Assembly: GCF_037039395.1 (NCBI RefSeq) | Contig: NZ_CP146242.1 | Span: 3,235,001 to 3,299,000, forward strand | DNA length: 64,000 nt | Source of the DNA: Agrobacterium vitis | Lineage (GTDB): Bacteria > Pseudomonadota > Alphaproteobacteria > Rhizobiales > Rhizobiaceae | Direction of reading: 5' to 3' | Shown here: positions 1 to 9,246 of the stretch, one piece after another | Layout: each line of letters starts with the position of its first letter | Position numbering within the stretch: position 1 is the first letter of the stretch | Translations under genes and position numbers: made by a program | Notes under the pieces: model-generated | Told to the model about the DNA's origin: nothing | What the model saw: only the letters and a program-made list of their open reading frames with translations | The model's database searches: none

Positions 1-137
1 AACATCTCGCAACGAGCCGCTTCCGACGCTTTGATCAGCTTTTGCAGGTCCTCGGCAATCTGATGGATGGAATGGGCGTTCGCTGCCGGTTCCTTGCCGC
101 CGGCAATCAGTTCCAGTCGATGACGTTGATGACCCAT
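1..137 (-). CDS. partial small hypothetical protein (N-terminal 45 residues)
   Basis: An open frame runs from an ATG at 137 leftwards off the window edge with no stop. A good ribosome site (GAGAGGG, about 8 bases before the ATG) supports the start. The visible peptide begins MGHQRHRLEL, is hydrophilic, and has a helix-prone stretch (about residues 22-45) with no signal peptide or membrane segment. I do not recognise the family. Only the N-terminus is present, so length and function cannot be judged. Confidence 0.5.
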   Translation of the reverse strand, partial: MGHQRHRLELIAGGKEPAANAHSIHQIAEDLQKLIKASEAARCEM

Positions 138-310
138 TTAAAAAACCCTCTCAATGCATTCCGCCTTTTTGCCGCATGGCGCCATCAATTAGATTGCCCT
201 CACGTGGTTACGAGACGAATCGGCAAGGCAAGCGGTTGCGACGACGGAGTTCTACCATAGGTTATTTATATTAAATATAGCTGAATAAGAGATACTAACT
301 GTAAAACAAG

Positions 311-341
311 CCTCGCCCCAGTTTCAGAGGCTTTGGCGAGG
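311..341 (-). terminator. probable terminator after azlD
   Basis: Read on the minus strand, the perfect 7-bp arms CCTCGCC/GGCGAGG (335-341 and 311-317) form a stem about 30 bases past the azlD stop and are followed by a T-rich stretch (CTTGTTTT). This is a reasonable intrinsic terminator for azlCD, although the loop is long (17 nt). Confidence 0.5.
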
Positions 342-370
342 TGATTGCCGCAGGGTGAAGCGGATCGCTA

Positions 371-679
371 TCAAGCCATGAACTGGCGGATCAGCACGGC
401 GGCGCCCCAACCGGTCAACAGCATGGGGATCAGTGAAAAGCGCAGGCCAACGACGAGACCAAGCAACATGGCGAATTTCACCTCCATCCCACCTGCGTAA
501 AAGGCCGGGGCGACCAGCGTGGTCAGCACGGCGGCAGGAACGGCGTTCAGCGCCGCATCGACCCTGGGTGGCAAGGTCTTGAAACGGCTGATCACCAGAT
601 AGCCGCCGGCGCGGGTAAGGTAGGTGGCAAGGGCGGCGGCCAGAATGATCGCCACCATAGAGGGGTCTAGATCCATCAT
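371..679 (-). CDS. azlD: AzlD family branched-chain amino-acid exporter subunit
   Basis: A 102-residue, almost wholly hydrophobic protein with three to four membrane segments. It has the AzlD pattern: an N-terminal hydrophobic helix, then TYLTRAGGY at about residues 19-27 and the LNAVPAAVLTTLVAPAF segment around 44-60. AzlD is the small inner-membrane partner of AzlC; the pair exports branched-chain amino acids or analogues (known for B. subtilis AzlCD and E. coli YgaZH). It overlaps the azlC stop by 4 nt, implying translational coupling. The substrate here is inferred from the family only. Confidence 0.9.
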   Translation of the reverse strand: MMDLDPSMVAIILAAALATYLTRAGGYLVISRFKTLPPRVDAALNAVPAAVLTTLVAPAFYAGGMEVKFAMLLGLVVGLRFSLIPMLLTGWGAAVLIRQFMA

Positions 680-1389
680 TGTACCGCCTCCGGTCGATCC
701 TCAAGGGTGGCGGTCTGCGCCTTCGGCGGCAGCAGGGCTGCGGTAACAATGCCCGCCAGTGCGCCGAGGCTGACATGCCAGGGTGAGCCAACGGCATGCA
801 TGGCGACAACCGCGGCCACTGCGCTGACGGCCACCACGATCAGGAAGTTGGGGCGCTTGCGAAAGCCAAGTACGCTGCCCATGAAATAGACGGGCAGCAA
901 CACGTCGAGGCCGATCGCTTTCGGATCACCGATCAGGCTGCTGAACAATGCGCCAATCGCCGAAAATCCGACCCAGGGAAGATAGATGGCCAGCGCAAAG
1001 CCCATATACCAGCCGAAGGAAACGGATTTGCCATTTTCGGAATGTTTGACGGTTTCGGCAAATTGCGGATCGGTCATGAAGAAGAAGGCGACGGCCTTTT
1101 GCATTCCGCTCAGCCGTTGGAAATAAGGGCCAATGGCCGCCGAATAGAGGATATGGCGGAAATTGACGGCAAACACCGAGAGCACGATCAGCCAGGCCGG
1201 AACGTCATTGCCAAACAGATCGATACCGACCAATTGACTGGCGCCTGCAAAAATCGTCGCGCTCATCAGTGTCGCTTCAGCCACCGATTGGCCATGGGCT
1301 GCAGCGACTGCACCAAACAAGGCGGCGAAGGGCAATGTGGAAAGGGTGATGGGAACGCTTTGGCGCGCGCCATCGGTAAAGTCTGACAT
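676..1389 (-). CDS. azlC: AzlC family branched-chain amino-acid permease subunit
   Basis: A 237-residue integral membrane protein with about six hydrophobic segments. The AzlC signature is visible: GARQSVPITLSTLPFAALFG near the N-terminus, the ATIFAGASQLVGIDLFG block around residues 44-60, and NFRHILYSAAIGPYF around 75-89. With AzlD it forms a two-subunit branched-chain amino-acid efflux system. The ATG at 1389 has a clear AGGAAAAG ribosome site. The first gene of a two-gene operon, it is preceded by an intergenic palindrome. The C-terminal tail is soluble. Confidence 0.92.
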   Translation of the reverse strand: MSDFTDGARQSVPITLSTLPFAALFGAVAAAHGQSVAEATLMSATIFAGASQLVGIDLFGNDVPAWLIVLSVFAVNFRHILYSAAIGPYFQRLSGMQKAVAFFFMTDPQFAETVKHSENGKSVSFGWYMGFALAIYLPWVGFSAIGALFSSLIGDPKAIGLDVLLPVYFMGSVLGFRKRPNFLIVVAVSAVAAVVAMHAVGSPWHVSLGALAGIVTAALLPPKAQTATLEDRPEAVQ

Positions 1390-1399
1390 CGTCTTTTCC

Positions 1400-1502
1400 T
1401 AGAGCATTTCCAGCAAAGTGCCTAGCGGTTTTGCGTCTGGAAATGTGTTGAAACAAACAGTTAGAGTATTTATGCGTTTCTATGAAACGCGGAAATGCTC
1501 TA
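1400..1502. repeat. rhizobial intergenic palindromic element (GAGCATTTCC type)
   Basis: Perfect 12-nt inverted arms TAGAGCATTTCC (1400-1411) and GGAAATGCTCTA (1491-1502) flank about 80 bases. The arm sequence recurs as a compact palindrome at 56355-56391, which marks a dispersed family. It fills much of the 325-base gap between azlC and the DUF2164 gene. No coding potential is seen. Confidence 0.75.
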
Positions 1503-1714
1503 ACTGGGCATATGTCTTGGTGTGACATGTGTCTTGGGACGGCCTGTCTTTCGGGCCAGCCCTTGTTTTTCCTCCCAAGAATGAGGGGTGGATTAGAACA
1601 TCATTGCGCAACGAGCAAATCAATAGGAGTGATCCTGCGTTGATTTCCATTGATGCGTGCCCATAGTCATGTCCTATTCCAGCCGACCATTCTTGTCGAA
1701 AAGGAACATCGTGA

Positions 1715-1978
1715 ATGCCGAAGCCCGATGATGTGAAAGCGGATTTTTCAAAAGAAGAACTGGCCCTGCTGGTCTCACGGTTGCAAAAACACCTGGCGAG
1801 CGAACATGAGGTCGAGCTTGGACGGTTCGAGGTCGAAAGTCTGATCGATTTTCTGGCCGGGACGGTTGGTGTGCATTTCTACAACAGAGGCCTTGCCGAC
1901 GCCCAGACCCTGCTGGCCGAGCAGATCGATCGCTTCAATGACGGGATCTATCAATTGGAGCGGACGATGGTGTCTTGA
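1715..1978 (+). CDS. DUF2164 family protein
   Basis: An 87-residue soluble protein. It fits DUF2164: an N-terminal FSKEELALLVSRLQKHL helix, an acidic middle, then the conserved FLAGTVGVHFYNRGLADAQ segment (about residues 48-66) and a C-terminal helix ending near DGIYQLE. The function of the family is unknown. The ATG at 1715 has an AAGGAA ribosome site 8 bases upstream. It appears monocistronic, lying between an intergenic palindrome and a 400-base gap. Confidence 0.85.
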   Translation: MPKPDDVKADFSKEELALLVSRLQKHLASEHEVELGRFEVESLIDFLAGTVGVHFYNRGLADAQTLLAEQIDRFNDGIYQLERTMVS

Positions 1979-2375
1979 GGTTTGCGCCATGGCGGGCGTG
2001 TTTTTCTAATAAATTTGCTTGATAGAAACTTGGTGTATTGCTCTTATAAGGAGTGTTTTTCATTGACTTGGCGCTGTTAGAAACTTAAAGCGCACCCTGT
2101 AGGAAATGCAGCTCTTGCGAGTATTTTGCGCATGGCGATTATCGGCGCGTCTGACCTGCTGTTGCGCTGGGGGAATGCAATCTGATGTCTTTTTTAGACG
2201 GAATTGATGATTACTACGACATTCATGGTGATTGGCACCCGATTGATGGGTCAAACTCTCGTATTATCTGTGGCCGAGCAGAAGCGACTTCACCAAATGC
2301 ACATGGATCATCCGCGCCGACCATCCTTTGCCTGGCATACGAACACACCAGTGTAGCGGCATAGGATCAAACACC
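1979..2375. other. intergenic region, nothing recognised
   Basis: A 397-base gap between the DUF2164 gene and the TauE-like permease. It is more AT-rich than its neighbours. Short frames on both strands lack ribosome sites and recognisable products. I see no repeat, RNA gene or strong hairpin. Confidence 0.4.
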
Positions 2376-3110
2376 ATGCTGATGAGTGTCATAGGCGTTC
2401 CCTTCGGCGCGTTGCTCGGGACGGCGGGAGGCTTTCTGGGAACCGGAGGCGGGACATTTGCAATTCCGCTTCTGGTTTTGTTTGCGGCCTATGACCAGAA
2501 GCTGGCCCAAGGGACAGCTTTGGTCATGGTGGTCACCAATGTTCTCTATGCCCTGGTGAAATACCGCAATAAGGGCAGCTTCGATCTCAAGACGGCCCTT
2601 GTGCTGGCCGTCAGTGGCAGCGTCACCTCGGCGATCAGCTCTCTATGGGCCTTGTCGCTGTCGAGCGAGACATTAAAGCTTTGGTACGGCGTGTTTTTGA
2701 TGTTGCTTGCGGCCTTCGTCGCCGTCACGCGAAACATAAAATTCGTCTCGCATGGCCTTGATTATCGCTGGGCCTTTCTGCCAGGCGCGATTGGTGGCAT
2801 TTCGCTCGGCCTGTTTGGAGTGGGCGGCGCCATGCTGGGTGTTCCCTTGCTTGTGATGTTCTACGGGCATTCACAGGTCCGGGCGCAAGGCTTGGGACTG
2901 GCGCTGGCACTGCCCGGATGCAGCATCAGCCTGATGCAATATGGCTATTACGGCCATGTCGACTGGGTGCTTGGCTCCATGCTGGCCATCGGAGGACTTC
3001 TGGGCGTGCCAGCGGGCGTTCATTTGGCCCATAAGGTCGATGAGCGTACCCTGGTCCTGTCATTTTGCACATTGCTGATTATTGCGGGCCTGCTTGTCAT
3101 CGTCAAATAG
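2376..3110 (+). CDS. TauE/SafE (TSUP) family sulfite/anion permease
   Basis: A 244-residue integral membrane protein with about eight hydrophobic segments. The two family half-repeats are visible: a glycine-rich GTAGGFLGTGGGTFAIP motif near the N-terminus and a matching GGISLGLFGVGGAMLGVPLL motif in the second half. TSUP proteins move sulfite, sulfoacetate or other organosulfur anions, or act in their export; the substrate cannot be told here. The ATG at 2376 has AGGA nine bases upstream; an upstream extension to 2328 is in frame but lacks a ribosome site. It converges with panB over a shared terminator. Confidence 0.88.
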   Translation: MLMSVIGVPFGALLGTAGGFLGTGGGTFAIPLLVLFAAYDQKLAQGTALVMVVTNVLYALVKYRNKGSFDLKTALVLAVSGSVTSAISSLWALSLSSETLKLWYGVFLMLLAAFVAVTRNIKFVSHGLDYRWAFLPGAIGGISLGLFGVGGAMLGVPLLVMFYGHSQVRAQGLGLALALPGCSISLMQYGYYGHVDWVLGSMLAIGGLLGVPAGVHLAHKVDERTLVLSFCTLLIIAGLLVIVK

Positions 3111-3113
3111 CAG

Positions 3114-3150
3114 CAGCACCTCGCGCCCCGGACAAGGGGGCGAGGTGCTG
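3114..3150. terminator. bidirectional terminator between the TSUP gene and panB
   Basis: A perfect 11-bp inverted repeat, CAGCACCTCGC (3114-3124) with GCGAGGTGCTG (3140-3150), extended inward by a C/G-rich stretch. It sits 4 bases after the permease stop and 16 bases past the convergent panB stop. U-tracts are weak on both sides. Confidence 0.7.
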
Positions 3151-3165
3151 ACATCTCTTTGGCGG

Positions 3166-3990
3166 TTACGATTTACGCGGCTGAAATGTATGCTCTGGTC
3201 CGGGAAATTGCCGCGCCTTGACCTCTGTCGCATAGTCTTCCACAGCCTTTGAAATTACCCCGGCCAGTTCAGCATAATGCTTGACAAAGCGCGGCTTGAA
3301 ATCGTTGAACAGGCCCAGCATGTCGTCTGAGACCAGGATCTGGCCATCACAGGCAGGTGAGGCGCCGATGCCGATGGTGGGGACGGCGAGGGTCTTGGTT
3401 ATGTCTCGCGCCAAAGGCTCCACCGTGCCTTCAATGACCAGCGCAAAAGCGCCTGCCTTGGCAATGGCGGTGGCGTCGGCCCGGATCTTGTCTGCTTCCG
3501 CTTCATCATGGCCTTTGGAACGGTAGCCGCCTGATGTGTTGACCTGCTGCGGCATCAGCCCGACATGGCCCAGCACCGGAATGCCGCGCTCCACCAGAAA
3601 AGCCACGGTCTCGGCCATTTCCGTGCCACCTTCCAGCTTGACGCCGTCACAGCCGGTTTCCTTCATGATCCGTGCCGCATTGCGGAAGGCCTGTTCCCTG
3701 GATTCCTGATAGGAGCCGAAGGGCATATCGACGATGACGCAGGCGTGACTGACTCCGCGTAACACCGCTTGCCCATGGGCAATCATCATTTCCAGGGTGA
3801 CGCTAACAGTGGTGTCCAGCCCATACAGCACCATGCCAAGGCTGTCGCCAACCAGCAGCAGATCGCAATGGGCATCCATCAGCCGCGCCATCGGCGTGGT
3901 ATAGGCGGTGAGGGACACAATAGGGCGCTGATGCTTCAGCGCGACAATGTTGGTGGGCGTCAGGCGTTTCTGGCGGGGCGGGGCGCTCAC
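3166..3990 (-). CDS. panB: 3-methyl-2-oxobutanoate hydroxymethyltransferase
   Basis: A 274-residue enzyme that adds a hydroxymethyl group from 5,10-methylene-tetrahydrofolate to 2-oxoisovalerate, giving ketopantoate, the first committed step of pantothenate and CoA synthesis. PanB features are the [15 protein letters not shown] metal/substrate motif (about residues 44-58), DMPFGSY (about 87-93), KLEGG (about 117-121) and [13 protein letters not shown] (about 135-147). It starts with GTG at 3990, overlapping the panC stop by 4 nt (GTGA), so the two are translationally coupled. Length is normal. Its substrate is an intermediate of the valine pathway to which ilvIH and ilvC in this window also belong. 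Confidence 0.97.
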   Translation of the reverse strand: MSAPPRQKRLTPTNIVALKHQRPIVSLTAYTTPMARLMDAHCDLLLVGDSLGMVLYGLDTTVSVTLEMMIAHGQAVLRGVSHACVIVDMPFGSYQESREQAFRNAARIMKETGCDGVKLEGGTEMAETVAFLVERGIPVLGHVGLMPQQVNTSGGYRSKGHDEAEADKIRADATAIAKAGAFALVIEGTVEPLARDITKTLAVPTIGIGASPACDGQILVSDDMLGLFNDFKPRFVKHYAELAGVISKAVEDYATEVKARQFPGPEHTFQPRKS

Positions 3991-4856
3991 TCGGCGGCTT
4001 CCTTGTTGCTTTTGATGGTGATGACCCGGTTATCCAGCAGTTTGGTCGTGCCGATTTGTACGTAAAGCAGCACCAGAAACGGCTGGTCCAGATGGGGCAG
4101 GGTGGCGAGCGTATCGGGGTGACGCACGGCGACCACGTCGGACTTTGCCAACGGCTCCCGGGCAATGAAGGCGGCAAGGGCTGCTTCCATCTCCGCTGTA
4201 TCGCGCATACCGGTGTGGTAGAGCCGTTCCGCTTCCTCCAGCGCTTTTGGCACGATGACGGCGGCAGCGCGCTGCTCGTCGGTCAGATAGACATTGCGTG
4301 ACGAGCAGGCGAGGCCATCGATTTCGCGCACGGTTGCCACCGGCACGACGCGCACCGGCATGGCGAGATCCTCGACCATGCGGCGGATGATCGCCACTTG
4401 CTGATAATCCTTCTCGCCAAAATAGGCGGCATCCGGCTGGACGATGTTGAACAGCTTGGTAACGACGGTTGCTACGCCCGCGAAATGGCCGGGCCGGGCC
4501 TTGCCCTCCAGCTCGCCGCCCAGCTCCGGCAAATCGACCACCGTTTGCATCGGGTGCGGATACATGTCGGCCACGCCAGGCGCGAACAGAAAATCGACGC
4601 CCGCCGCCTCCAGCATTTCACTGTCGCGAGCGAGATCGCGGGGGTATTTTTCCAGATCTTCGCCCTTGCCGAATTGCAGCGGGTTGACGAAGATCGACAC
4701 AACAGTCACAGCATTTTCAGCCTTGGCCTGTTCGACCAGCGTCAGGTGACCCTTATGCAGATAGCCCATGGTCGGCACGAAGCCGATGGATTTTCCAGCC
4801 CTGCGGCATGCGTCGAGCCTTTGGCGCAGGGCTGCAATCGTATTGATGGTCTCCAT
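3987..4856 (-). CDS. panC: pantothenate synthetase
   Basis: A 289-residue cytosolic ligase that condenses pantoate with beta-alanine using ATP. It belongs to the HIGH-type nucleotidyltransferases: [16 protein letters not shown] (about residues 26-41) holds the HKGH nucleotide motif, with [18 protein letters not shown] (about 57-74), FGEKDYQQ (about 148-155) and SSRNVYL (about 187-193) also present. It is the first gene of panC-panB, with pncA 44 bases upstream on the same strand. Full length, no anomaly. Confidence 0.97.
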   Translation of the reverse strand: METINTIAALRQRLDACRRAGKSIGFVPTMGYLHKGHLTLVEQAKAENAVTVVSIFVNPLQFGKGEDLEKYPRDLARDSEMLEAAGVDFLFAPGVADMYPHPMQTVVDLPELGGELEGKARPGHFAGVATVVTKLFNIVQPDAAYFGEKDYQQVAIIRRMVEDLAMPVRVVPVATVREIDGLACSSRNVYLTDEQRAAAVIVPKALEEAERLYHTGMRDTAEMEAALAAFIAREPLAKSDVVAVRHPDTLATLPHLDQPFLVLLYVQIGTTKLLDNRVITIKSNKEAAE

Positions 4857-4900
4857 GGCGGCCCTCCCGAACCCATTCTTTTTGCAGGTGCAGATGTTTC

Positions 4901-5527
4901 TTAGGCGAGGACATCCGCGCTGGTGATAAGCCTTGCGCCGTGAGCCTGCATGTCGGCAATCGCCGCCTCCACCGTTTGCGGATCGATGCCTCGGCTGCCG
5001 TCGAGAATCAAGCGCACGGTTACGCCCGGTAGCATGTCCAGCGCATCCAGCACGGAAAACTTGACGCAGTAATCGGTGGCAAGGCCCATGACATCCAGTT
5101 CGGTGACGCCCTTATCGATCAGCCAGGCGCCAAGGCCGGTCAGTGCAGACTGATCGTTGTCGCGGAACGCCGAATAGCTATCCACCAGCGGATTCAGCCC
5201 CTTTTTCTGCACATGATTGATCCGGGAGAGGTCGAGGCCGGGGTGAAACTCGGCATCATCTGTGCCCTGTACGCAATGGTCCGGCCACATCATCTGCGGT
5301 TTGCCGGAAAGCGTCCCCAGTTCGAAAACCTTGGCGCCGGGGTGTTGGGAGGCGAAGCTGCCGTGATTGGCTGGATGCCAATCCTGCGAAGCGACGATCA
5401 GGTCATAGGCCCCGCTGGTCATCAGGGCATTGGCGATGGGGACGATCTGATCGCCCTCTGCCACCGGCAGATTGCCGCCTGGGCAAAAGCCATTCTGGAT
5501 ATCGATGAGAAGCAGCGCCTTGGTCAT
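4901..5527 (-). CDS. pncA: nicotinamidase / pyrazinamidase
   Basis: A 208-residue isochorismatase-fold hydrolase that deamidates nicotinamide to nicotinate for NAD salvage. The catalytic Asp lies in [11 protein letters not shown] (about residue 9), metal-binding residues in SQDWHPANH (about 47-55), and the nucleophilic Cys in [16 protein letters not shown] chose the ATG at 5527 because a strong AGGAGG site precedes it; a longer frame to 5563 has none. It lies just upstream of panC on the same strand, so a cofactor-precursor cluster (NAD and CoA) is plausible. Confidence 0.93.
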   Translation of the reverse strand: MTKALLLIDIQNGFCPGGNLPVAEGDQIVPIANALMTSGAYDLIVASQDWHPANHGSFASQHPGAKVFELGTLSGKPQMMWPDHCVQGTDDAEFHPGLDLSRINHVQKKGLNPLVDSYSAFRDNDQSALTGLGAWLIDKGVTELDVMGLATDYCVKFSVLDALDMLPGVTVRLILDGSRGIDPQTVEAAIADMQAHGARLITSADVLA

Positions 5528-5709
5528 GATCCCTCCTGCTGGTTTTGCGCCAGACCATGGCAAGGTGGATCAATGCGCGCAAGGGTATGCGCAACAGTAT
5601 TGGCCCCAAAATTTAAATTGGCAGCCAGATCGGGAGGAACCTAACGGTCGCTCATGCGTTGGCAATTCACCTATGCGTAAATTTTTGACGCACCCAGCTA
5701 ATTTTCAAC

Positions 5710-8061
5710 ATGCATCGGATTTGTCCCATGATCCTTATCATTACAGCGGTCGTCTTCGCCGTCATCGGGCTCGCGCTCGGCGGCGGGGGCGGCTATCTCC
5801 TGTCGCTCGGCGGTAGCCCGTTTTACCTTATTGCCGGTCTTGCATTCGTTCTCGTGGCGCTGTTGCTGGCGATGCGCAAGGCAGGGGCGCTGTGGATCTA
5901 CGGACTGTTCATTCTCCTCTGCCTGGGCTGGGCGGTCTGGGAGGTCGGCTTTGACTGGTGGCAGCTCGGCACCCGCGGTGGTCTGGTGATCGTGCTCGGC
6001 TTTGTGCTGTTGTTGCCAGCTGTCCGCCGCAGATTGGGGCCGCTACATCGTCGCGAAGGCGGCATTGCCGCCAGCGCTTGGCCAGTGGCGCTGCCGGTGC
6101 TGGTCGCGCTCGTTGTCGCCGGTTATTCGATGACCCAGGACCCTTATGACAAGCCCGGCACACTGCCAATGGATGTGGCCAGCGCAACGCCCTCCTATGG
6201 CGGCGACATGGCCGACGGCGAATGGCATCAATATGGCCGCACGCCCTACGGCCAGCGCTATTCGCCGCTGACCCAGATCACGACCGACAATGTCAAGACG
6301 CTGAAGACCGCCTGGACCTACCAGACCGGCGATGTGAAACTGCCCGGCGATGTCGGCGAGACCACCTATCAGGTAACGCCGCTGAAAGTGGGCGACACAC
6401 TCTATCTCTGCACCCCGCACAATTGGGCCATCGCCATTGATGCAGCAACCGGCAAGCAGAAATGGAAATTTGACCCCAATGTCGGCCTGAACCCGGATCG
6501 CCAGCACCAGACCTGCCGTGGCGTCACCTATTATGCCGATCCTGCCGCTACAGCTGGTGCGCCCTGCGCCACCCGCGTCTATCTTCCGACTTCGGATGCG
6601 CGGCTGATCGCGCTCGATGCCGCCAATGGCAAGATCTGCGAGAGCTTTGCCGACAAGGGCGTTCTGCATCTGGAACAGGGCATGCCCTATAATCCGGCTG
6701 GCTATTACTACTCGACCTCGCCGCCGGTGATTGCCGCCGGCAAGATCATCATTGGTGGGGCGGTCAACGACAACTATTCCACCAAGGAACAATCCGGCGT
6801 GATCCGCGCCTTCGACGTCCAGACCGGCGCGCTGGTGTGGAACTGGGACAGTGGCAATCCGGGCCAGACCCAGCCGCTGCCCGAAGGGCAGACTTACACC
6901 GCCAACTCGCCGAATAGCTGGTCGGTATTCTCGGTCGATGAACAGTTGGGCCTCGTTTATATCCCGCTCGGCAATCAGGTGCCGGACCAGTTGGGCATGA
7001 ACCGCAGCGCCAATGTGGAGAAATATTCTTCCTCGGTCGTGGCGCTTGACCTCAATACCGGTGCCGACCGCTGGGTACAGCAATTCGTCCATCACGATCT
7101 CTGGGACATGGATGTTCCCGCCCAGCCCGTGCTGCTCGACATTACCCGCGAAGGCACCACTGTCCCGGCGCTCGTTGCCTCCACCAAGCAGGGCGATCTC
7201 TATGTGCTGGACCGGCGCACTGGCCAGCCGATCATTCCGATCAAGGAGCTTCCGGCGCCCGGCGGCACTATTCCAGAAGATCATGCGTCGCCAACCCAGC
7301 CGATTTCGGGCCTGAGCTTCCGCCCACCAAAGCTCGAAGAGCGAAATATGTGGGGCGTGACGCTGCTCGATCAGCTGGCCTGCCGCATCAAGTTCCATCA
7401 GTTGCGCTATGAGGGGCAATATACCCCGCCATCGTTGCAGGGCTCGATTATTTATCCCGGCAATTTCGGCACGTTCAACTGGGGTTCGGTTGCTGTCGAT
7501 CCGGAACGCCAAGTGATGTTTGGCATGCCAACCTATCTGGCCTTCACCTCGCAGCTTGTGCCGCGTGATCAGGTTCCGGCCAAGGGCCAGGACGAAAAAG
7601 GCTCGGAACAGGGGCTGAACCGCAATGACGGCGCGCCTTATGCCGTCAAGATGGGTCCGTTCCTGTCGCCCATCGGCGTTCCCTGTCAGGCGCCGCCATG
7701 GGGAACGGTTGCCGCTGTGGATCTGAAGACCGGCAAGATCGCCTATCAGCACCGCAATGGCACCGTGCATGACATGACACCGCTGCCGCTGCCCTTCAAG
7801 GTCGGCGTACCCGGCATTGGCGGGCCGATGATTACCAAGGGCGGCGTGGCTTTCCTCGGTGCGGCCGTCGATAATTACCTGCGCGCCTATGACCTCGCCA
7901 CCGGCAAGGTTCTCTGGGAAGGCCGGCTTCCGGCGGGCGGCCAGGCGACGCCGATGAGCTACGAGCTGAACGGCAAGCAATATGTTGTCATGGTTGCTGG
8001 CGGCCACGGTTCAATCGGCACCAAGCCGGGGGATTATGTGATCGCCTATACGCTGCCGTAA
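5710..8061 (+). CDS. gcd: membrane-bound PQQ-dependent glucose dehydrogenase (glucose/quinate/shikimate family)
   Basis: A 783-residue inner-membrane quinoprotein. Five hydrophobic segments (roughly residues 8-32, 38-54, 62-80, 90-105 and 121-140) anchor it, followed by a periplasmic eight-bladed propeller domain beginning at about WHQYGRTPYGQRYSPLTQI. Propeller repeats such as VYIPLGNQ, GDLYVLDRRTGQP and the C-terminal GGVAFLGAAVDNYLRAYD are visible. Such enzymes oxidise aldoses (or quinate/shikimate) in the periplasm and pass electrons to ubiquinone. Glucose is the likeliest substrate, inferred from the family. PQQ biosynthesis genes are not in this window. A start at 5728 is also possible. 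Confidence 0.92.
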   Translation: MHRICPMILIITAVVFAVIGLALGGGGGYLLSLGGSPFYLIAGLAFVLVALLLAMRKAGALWIYGLFILLCLGWAVWEVGFDWWQLGTRGGLVIVLGFVLLLPAVRRRLGPLHRREGGIAASAWPVALPVLVALVVAGYSMTQDPYDKPGTLPMDVASATPSYGGDMADGEWHQYGRTPYGQRYSPLTQITTDNVKTLKTAWTYQTGDVKLPGDVGETTYQVTPLKVGDTLYLCTPHNWAIAIDAATGKQKWKFDPNVGLNPDRQHQTCRGVTYYADPAATAGAPCATRVYLPTSDARLIALDAANGKICESFADKGVLHLEQGMPYNPAGYYYSTSPPVIAAGKIIIGGAVNDNYSTKEQSGVIRAFDVQTGALVWNWDSGNPGQTQPLPEGQTYTANSPNSWSVFSVDEQLGLVYIPLGNQVPDQLGMNRSANVEKYSSSVVALDLNTGADRWVQQFVHHDLWDMDVPAQPVLLDITREGTTVPALVASTKQGDLYVLDRRTGQPIIPIKELPAPGGTIPEDHASPTQPISGLSFRPPKLEERNMWGVTLLDQLACRIKFHQLRYEGQYTPPSLQGSIIYPGNFGTFNWGSVAVDPERQVMFGMPTYLAFTSQLVPRDQVPAKGQDEKGSEQGLNRNDGAPYAVKMGPFLSPIGVPCQAPPWGTVAAVDLKTGKIAYQHRNGTVHDMTPLPLPFKVGVPGIGGPMITKGGVAFLGAAVDNYLRAYDLATGKVLWEGRLPAGGQATPMSYELNGKQYVVMVAGGHGSIGTKPGDYVIAYTLP

Positions 8062-8178
8062 ATCATGGAAGGTACGACATAATCTCTTGAGTTCAAATGA
8101 GTTCAGGGGGGGCTTATACGAAGAGTCAGTGCAAGTGCATCTTCGAGCCTTGGTACTATTGAGTGCCAGGTTTGGCTT

Positions 8179-8348
8179 CGCCCCCCTCATCCGCCTGCCG
8201 GCACCTTCTCCCCGCTGGGGATAAGAGGGCAGGAGCCGCAAAAGGCCTATTGTCTCCTCTCCCCAGCGGGGGTCCGAAGGACGGGCAGAGACCCGTGGCT
8301 CTGCCCCGGTCAGTCCGCTGAGCGAAGCGGAAGCGGGGTGAGGGGGCG
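8179..8348. repeat. large intergenic inverted repeat
   Basis: About 170 bases bounded by complementary ends (GCCCCCCTCA near 8180-8189 and TGAGGGGGC near 8339-8347). Nested inside are a CTCCCCGCTGGGG / CCCCAGCGGGG pair (about 8209-8221 and 8261-8271). It looks like one of the compact, strongly folded intergenic elements common in rhizobial genomes. It fills the centre of the 450-base gap after gcd. No open frame in it looks coding. Confidence 0.65.
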
Positions 8349-8510
8349 GTACGCACTGACCTTAACCGCTTTCCAAACATCCAGCCCCTTCCGGTTTTCA
8401 CCGGGAGGGGTCTTCTTTTGAAACAATTGATTCAAATGTCCTTCCGCTACGGCAACCAAACCTTAACCATGAAGCCGTAAAACGAATCATCAGTATAAAG
8501 GATGGTTCGT

Positions 8511-8792
8511 ATGCCCAACACTGCCGCCAAGCTTGAACCCGTCGTCTCGACGCTGGCTTTCTTCCCGCTGGCCAGCCGCCGTGATATGGTGCGTGGCGCC
8601 GCTGTGACGCTGGACCGCCTGCAAGGCAACGATGCCACCATCTACTGGCGCGCCACCTGCCGTCAGCTTGGCGCCGAACTCCTCGACCTCGGCTGCCCCG
8701 AAGACGTGATGCGCGGCGAGATCATGAATTTCCAGGACGCCGTGCAGATGGAACTGATGTGGCTGCATCGGAATGAAGAAGCGCTGGGGTAA
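8511..8792 (+). CDS. DUF6074-like small protein
   Basis: A 93-residue soluble protein. The FFPLASRRDMVRGAA segment, followed by YWRATCRQLGAELLDLG and a C-terminal EVMRGEI-like/FQDAVQMEL helix, resembles the small rhizobial DUF6074 proteins; this match is from memory and only moderately sure. The start at 8511 is preferred over the in-frame ATG at 8502 because AAAGGA (8497-8502) overlaps that first ATG and is correctly spaced for the second. Function unknown. It is isolated between a repeat element and a toxin-antitoxin pair. Confidence 0.65.
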   Translation: MPNTAAKLEPVVSTLAFFPLASRRDMVRGAAVTLDRLQGNDATIYWRATCRQLGAELLDLGCPEDVMRGEIMNFQDAVQMELMWLHRNEEALG

Positions 8793-8823
8793 TGTGAAGG
8801 GTCATCAAGGATGACTGATCACG

Positions 8824-9246
8824 TCACGCAGCCCAAGGGTTGATCAGCACGACGCCGGTTCCTTCAAAATCCTGAATATTGCGTGTCACAACTGCTAGCC
8901 CATGCACCAGGGCCGTCGCCGCGATAAGCGCATCACTCTCATTACGGCGATCCGGGATATGCAGATGGGCGCAGCGCGTCGCCACCGCATCGTCGATAAC
9001 CAGAATGCGCTCGGCAAATTCCGGACGAACGCGACCATCCATCCATGTCCGCAAACGAGAACCCTGCGCCGCATCGCGCCGCTGAAGGCTCAATATGCCG
9101 CGCTCCAGTTCAAGGATGGTGATCGCGGAAATGAAAAGGGTGCGAGAATCCTGCGCACCAATCCATTCCGTCACATTCCGGTCTGCCTTGCCATCTCCCA
9201 CTTTGCGCAGTTCCGAGACGACATTTGTGTCCAGCAGATAGTTCAA
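8824..9246 (-). CDS. vapC: VapC-type PIN domain toxin (endoribonuclease)
   Basis: A 140-residue PIN-domain protein. The acidic metal-binding residues are in place: the N-terminal MNYLLDTNVVSEL (Asp6), a Glu in ITILELERGI (about residue 46-48), and the ESDALIAATAL block (about 103-113) with TRNIQDFEGTGV near the C-terminus. VapC toxins cleave tRNA or rRNA and are silenced by a bound antitoxin. It overlaps its antitoxin gene by 4 nt. Normal length, all catalytic residues visible, so probably active. Confidence 0.9.
   Translation of the reverse strand: MNYLLDTNVVSELRKVGDGKADRNVTEWIGAQDSRTLFISAITILELERGILSLQRRDAAQGSRLRTWMDGRVRPEFAERILVIDDAVATRCAHLHIPDRRNESDALIAATALVHGLAVVTRNIQDFEGTGVVLINPWAA

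Noticed and set aside
6043..8007. Long open frame (654 codons) on the minus strand opposite gcd
   Set aside because: It is antisense to a clearly coding quinoprotein gene, its product is a Arg/His/Gly-rich low-quality translation without domains, and long antisense frames are expected in GC-rich DNA.
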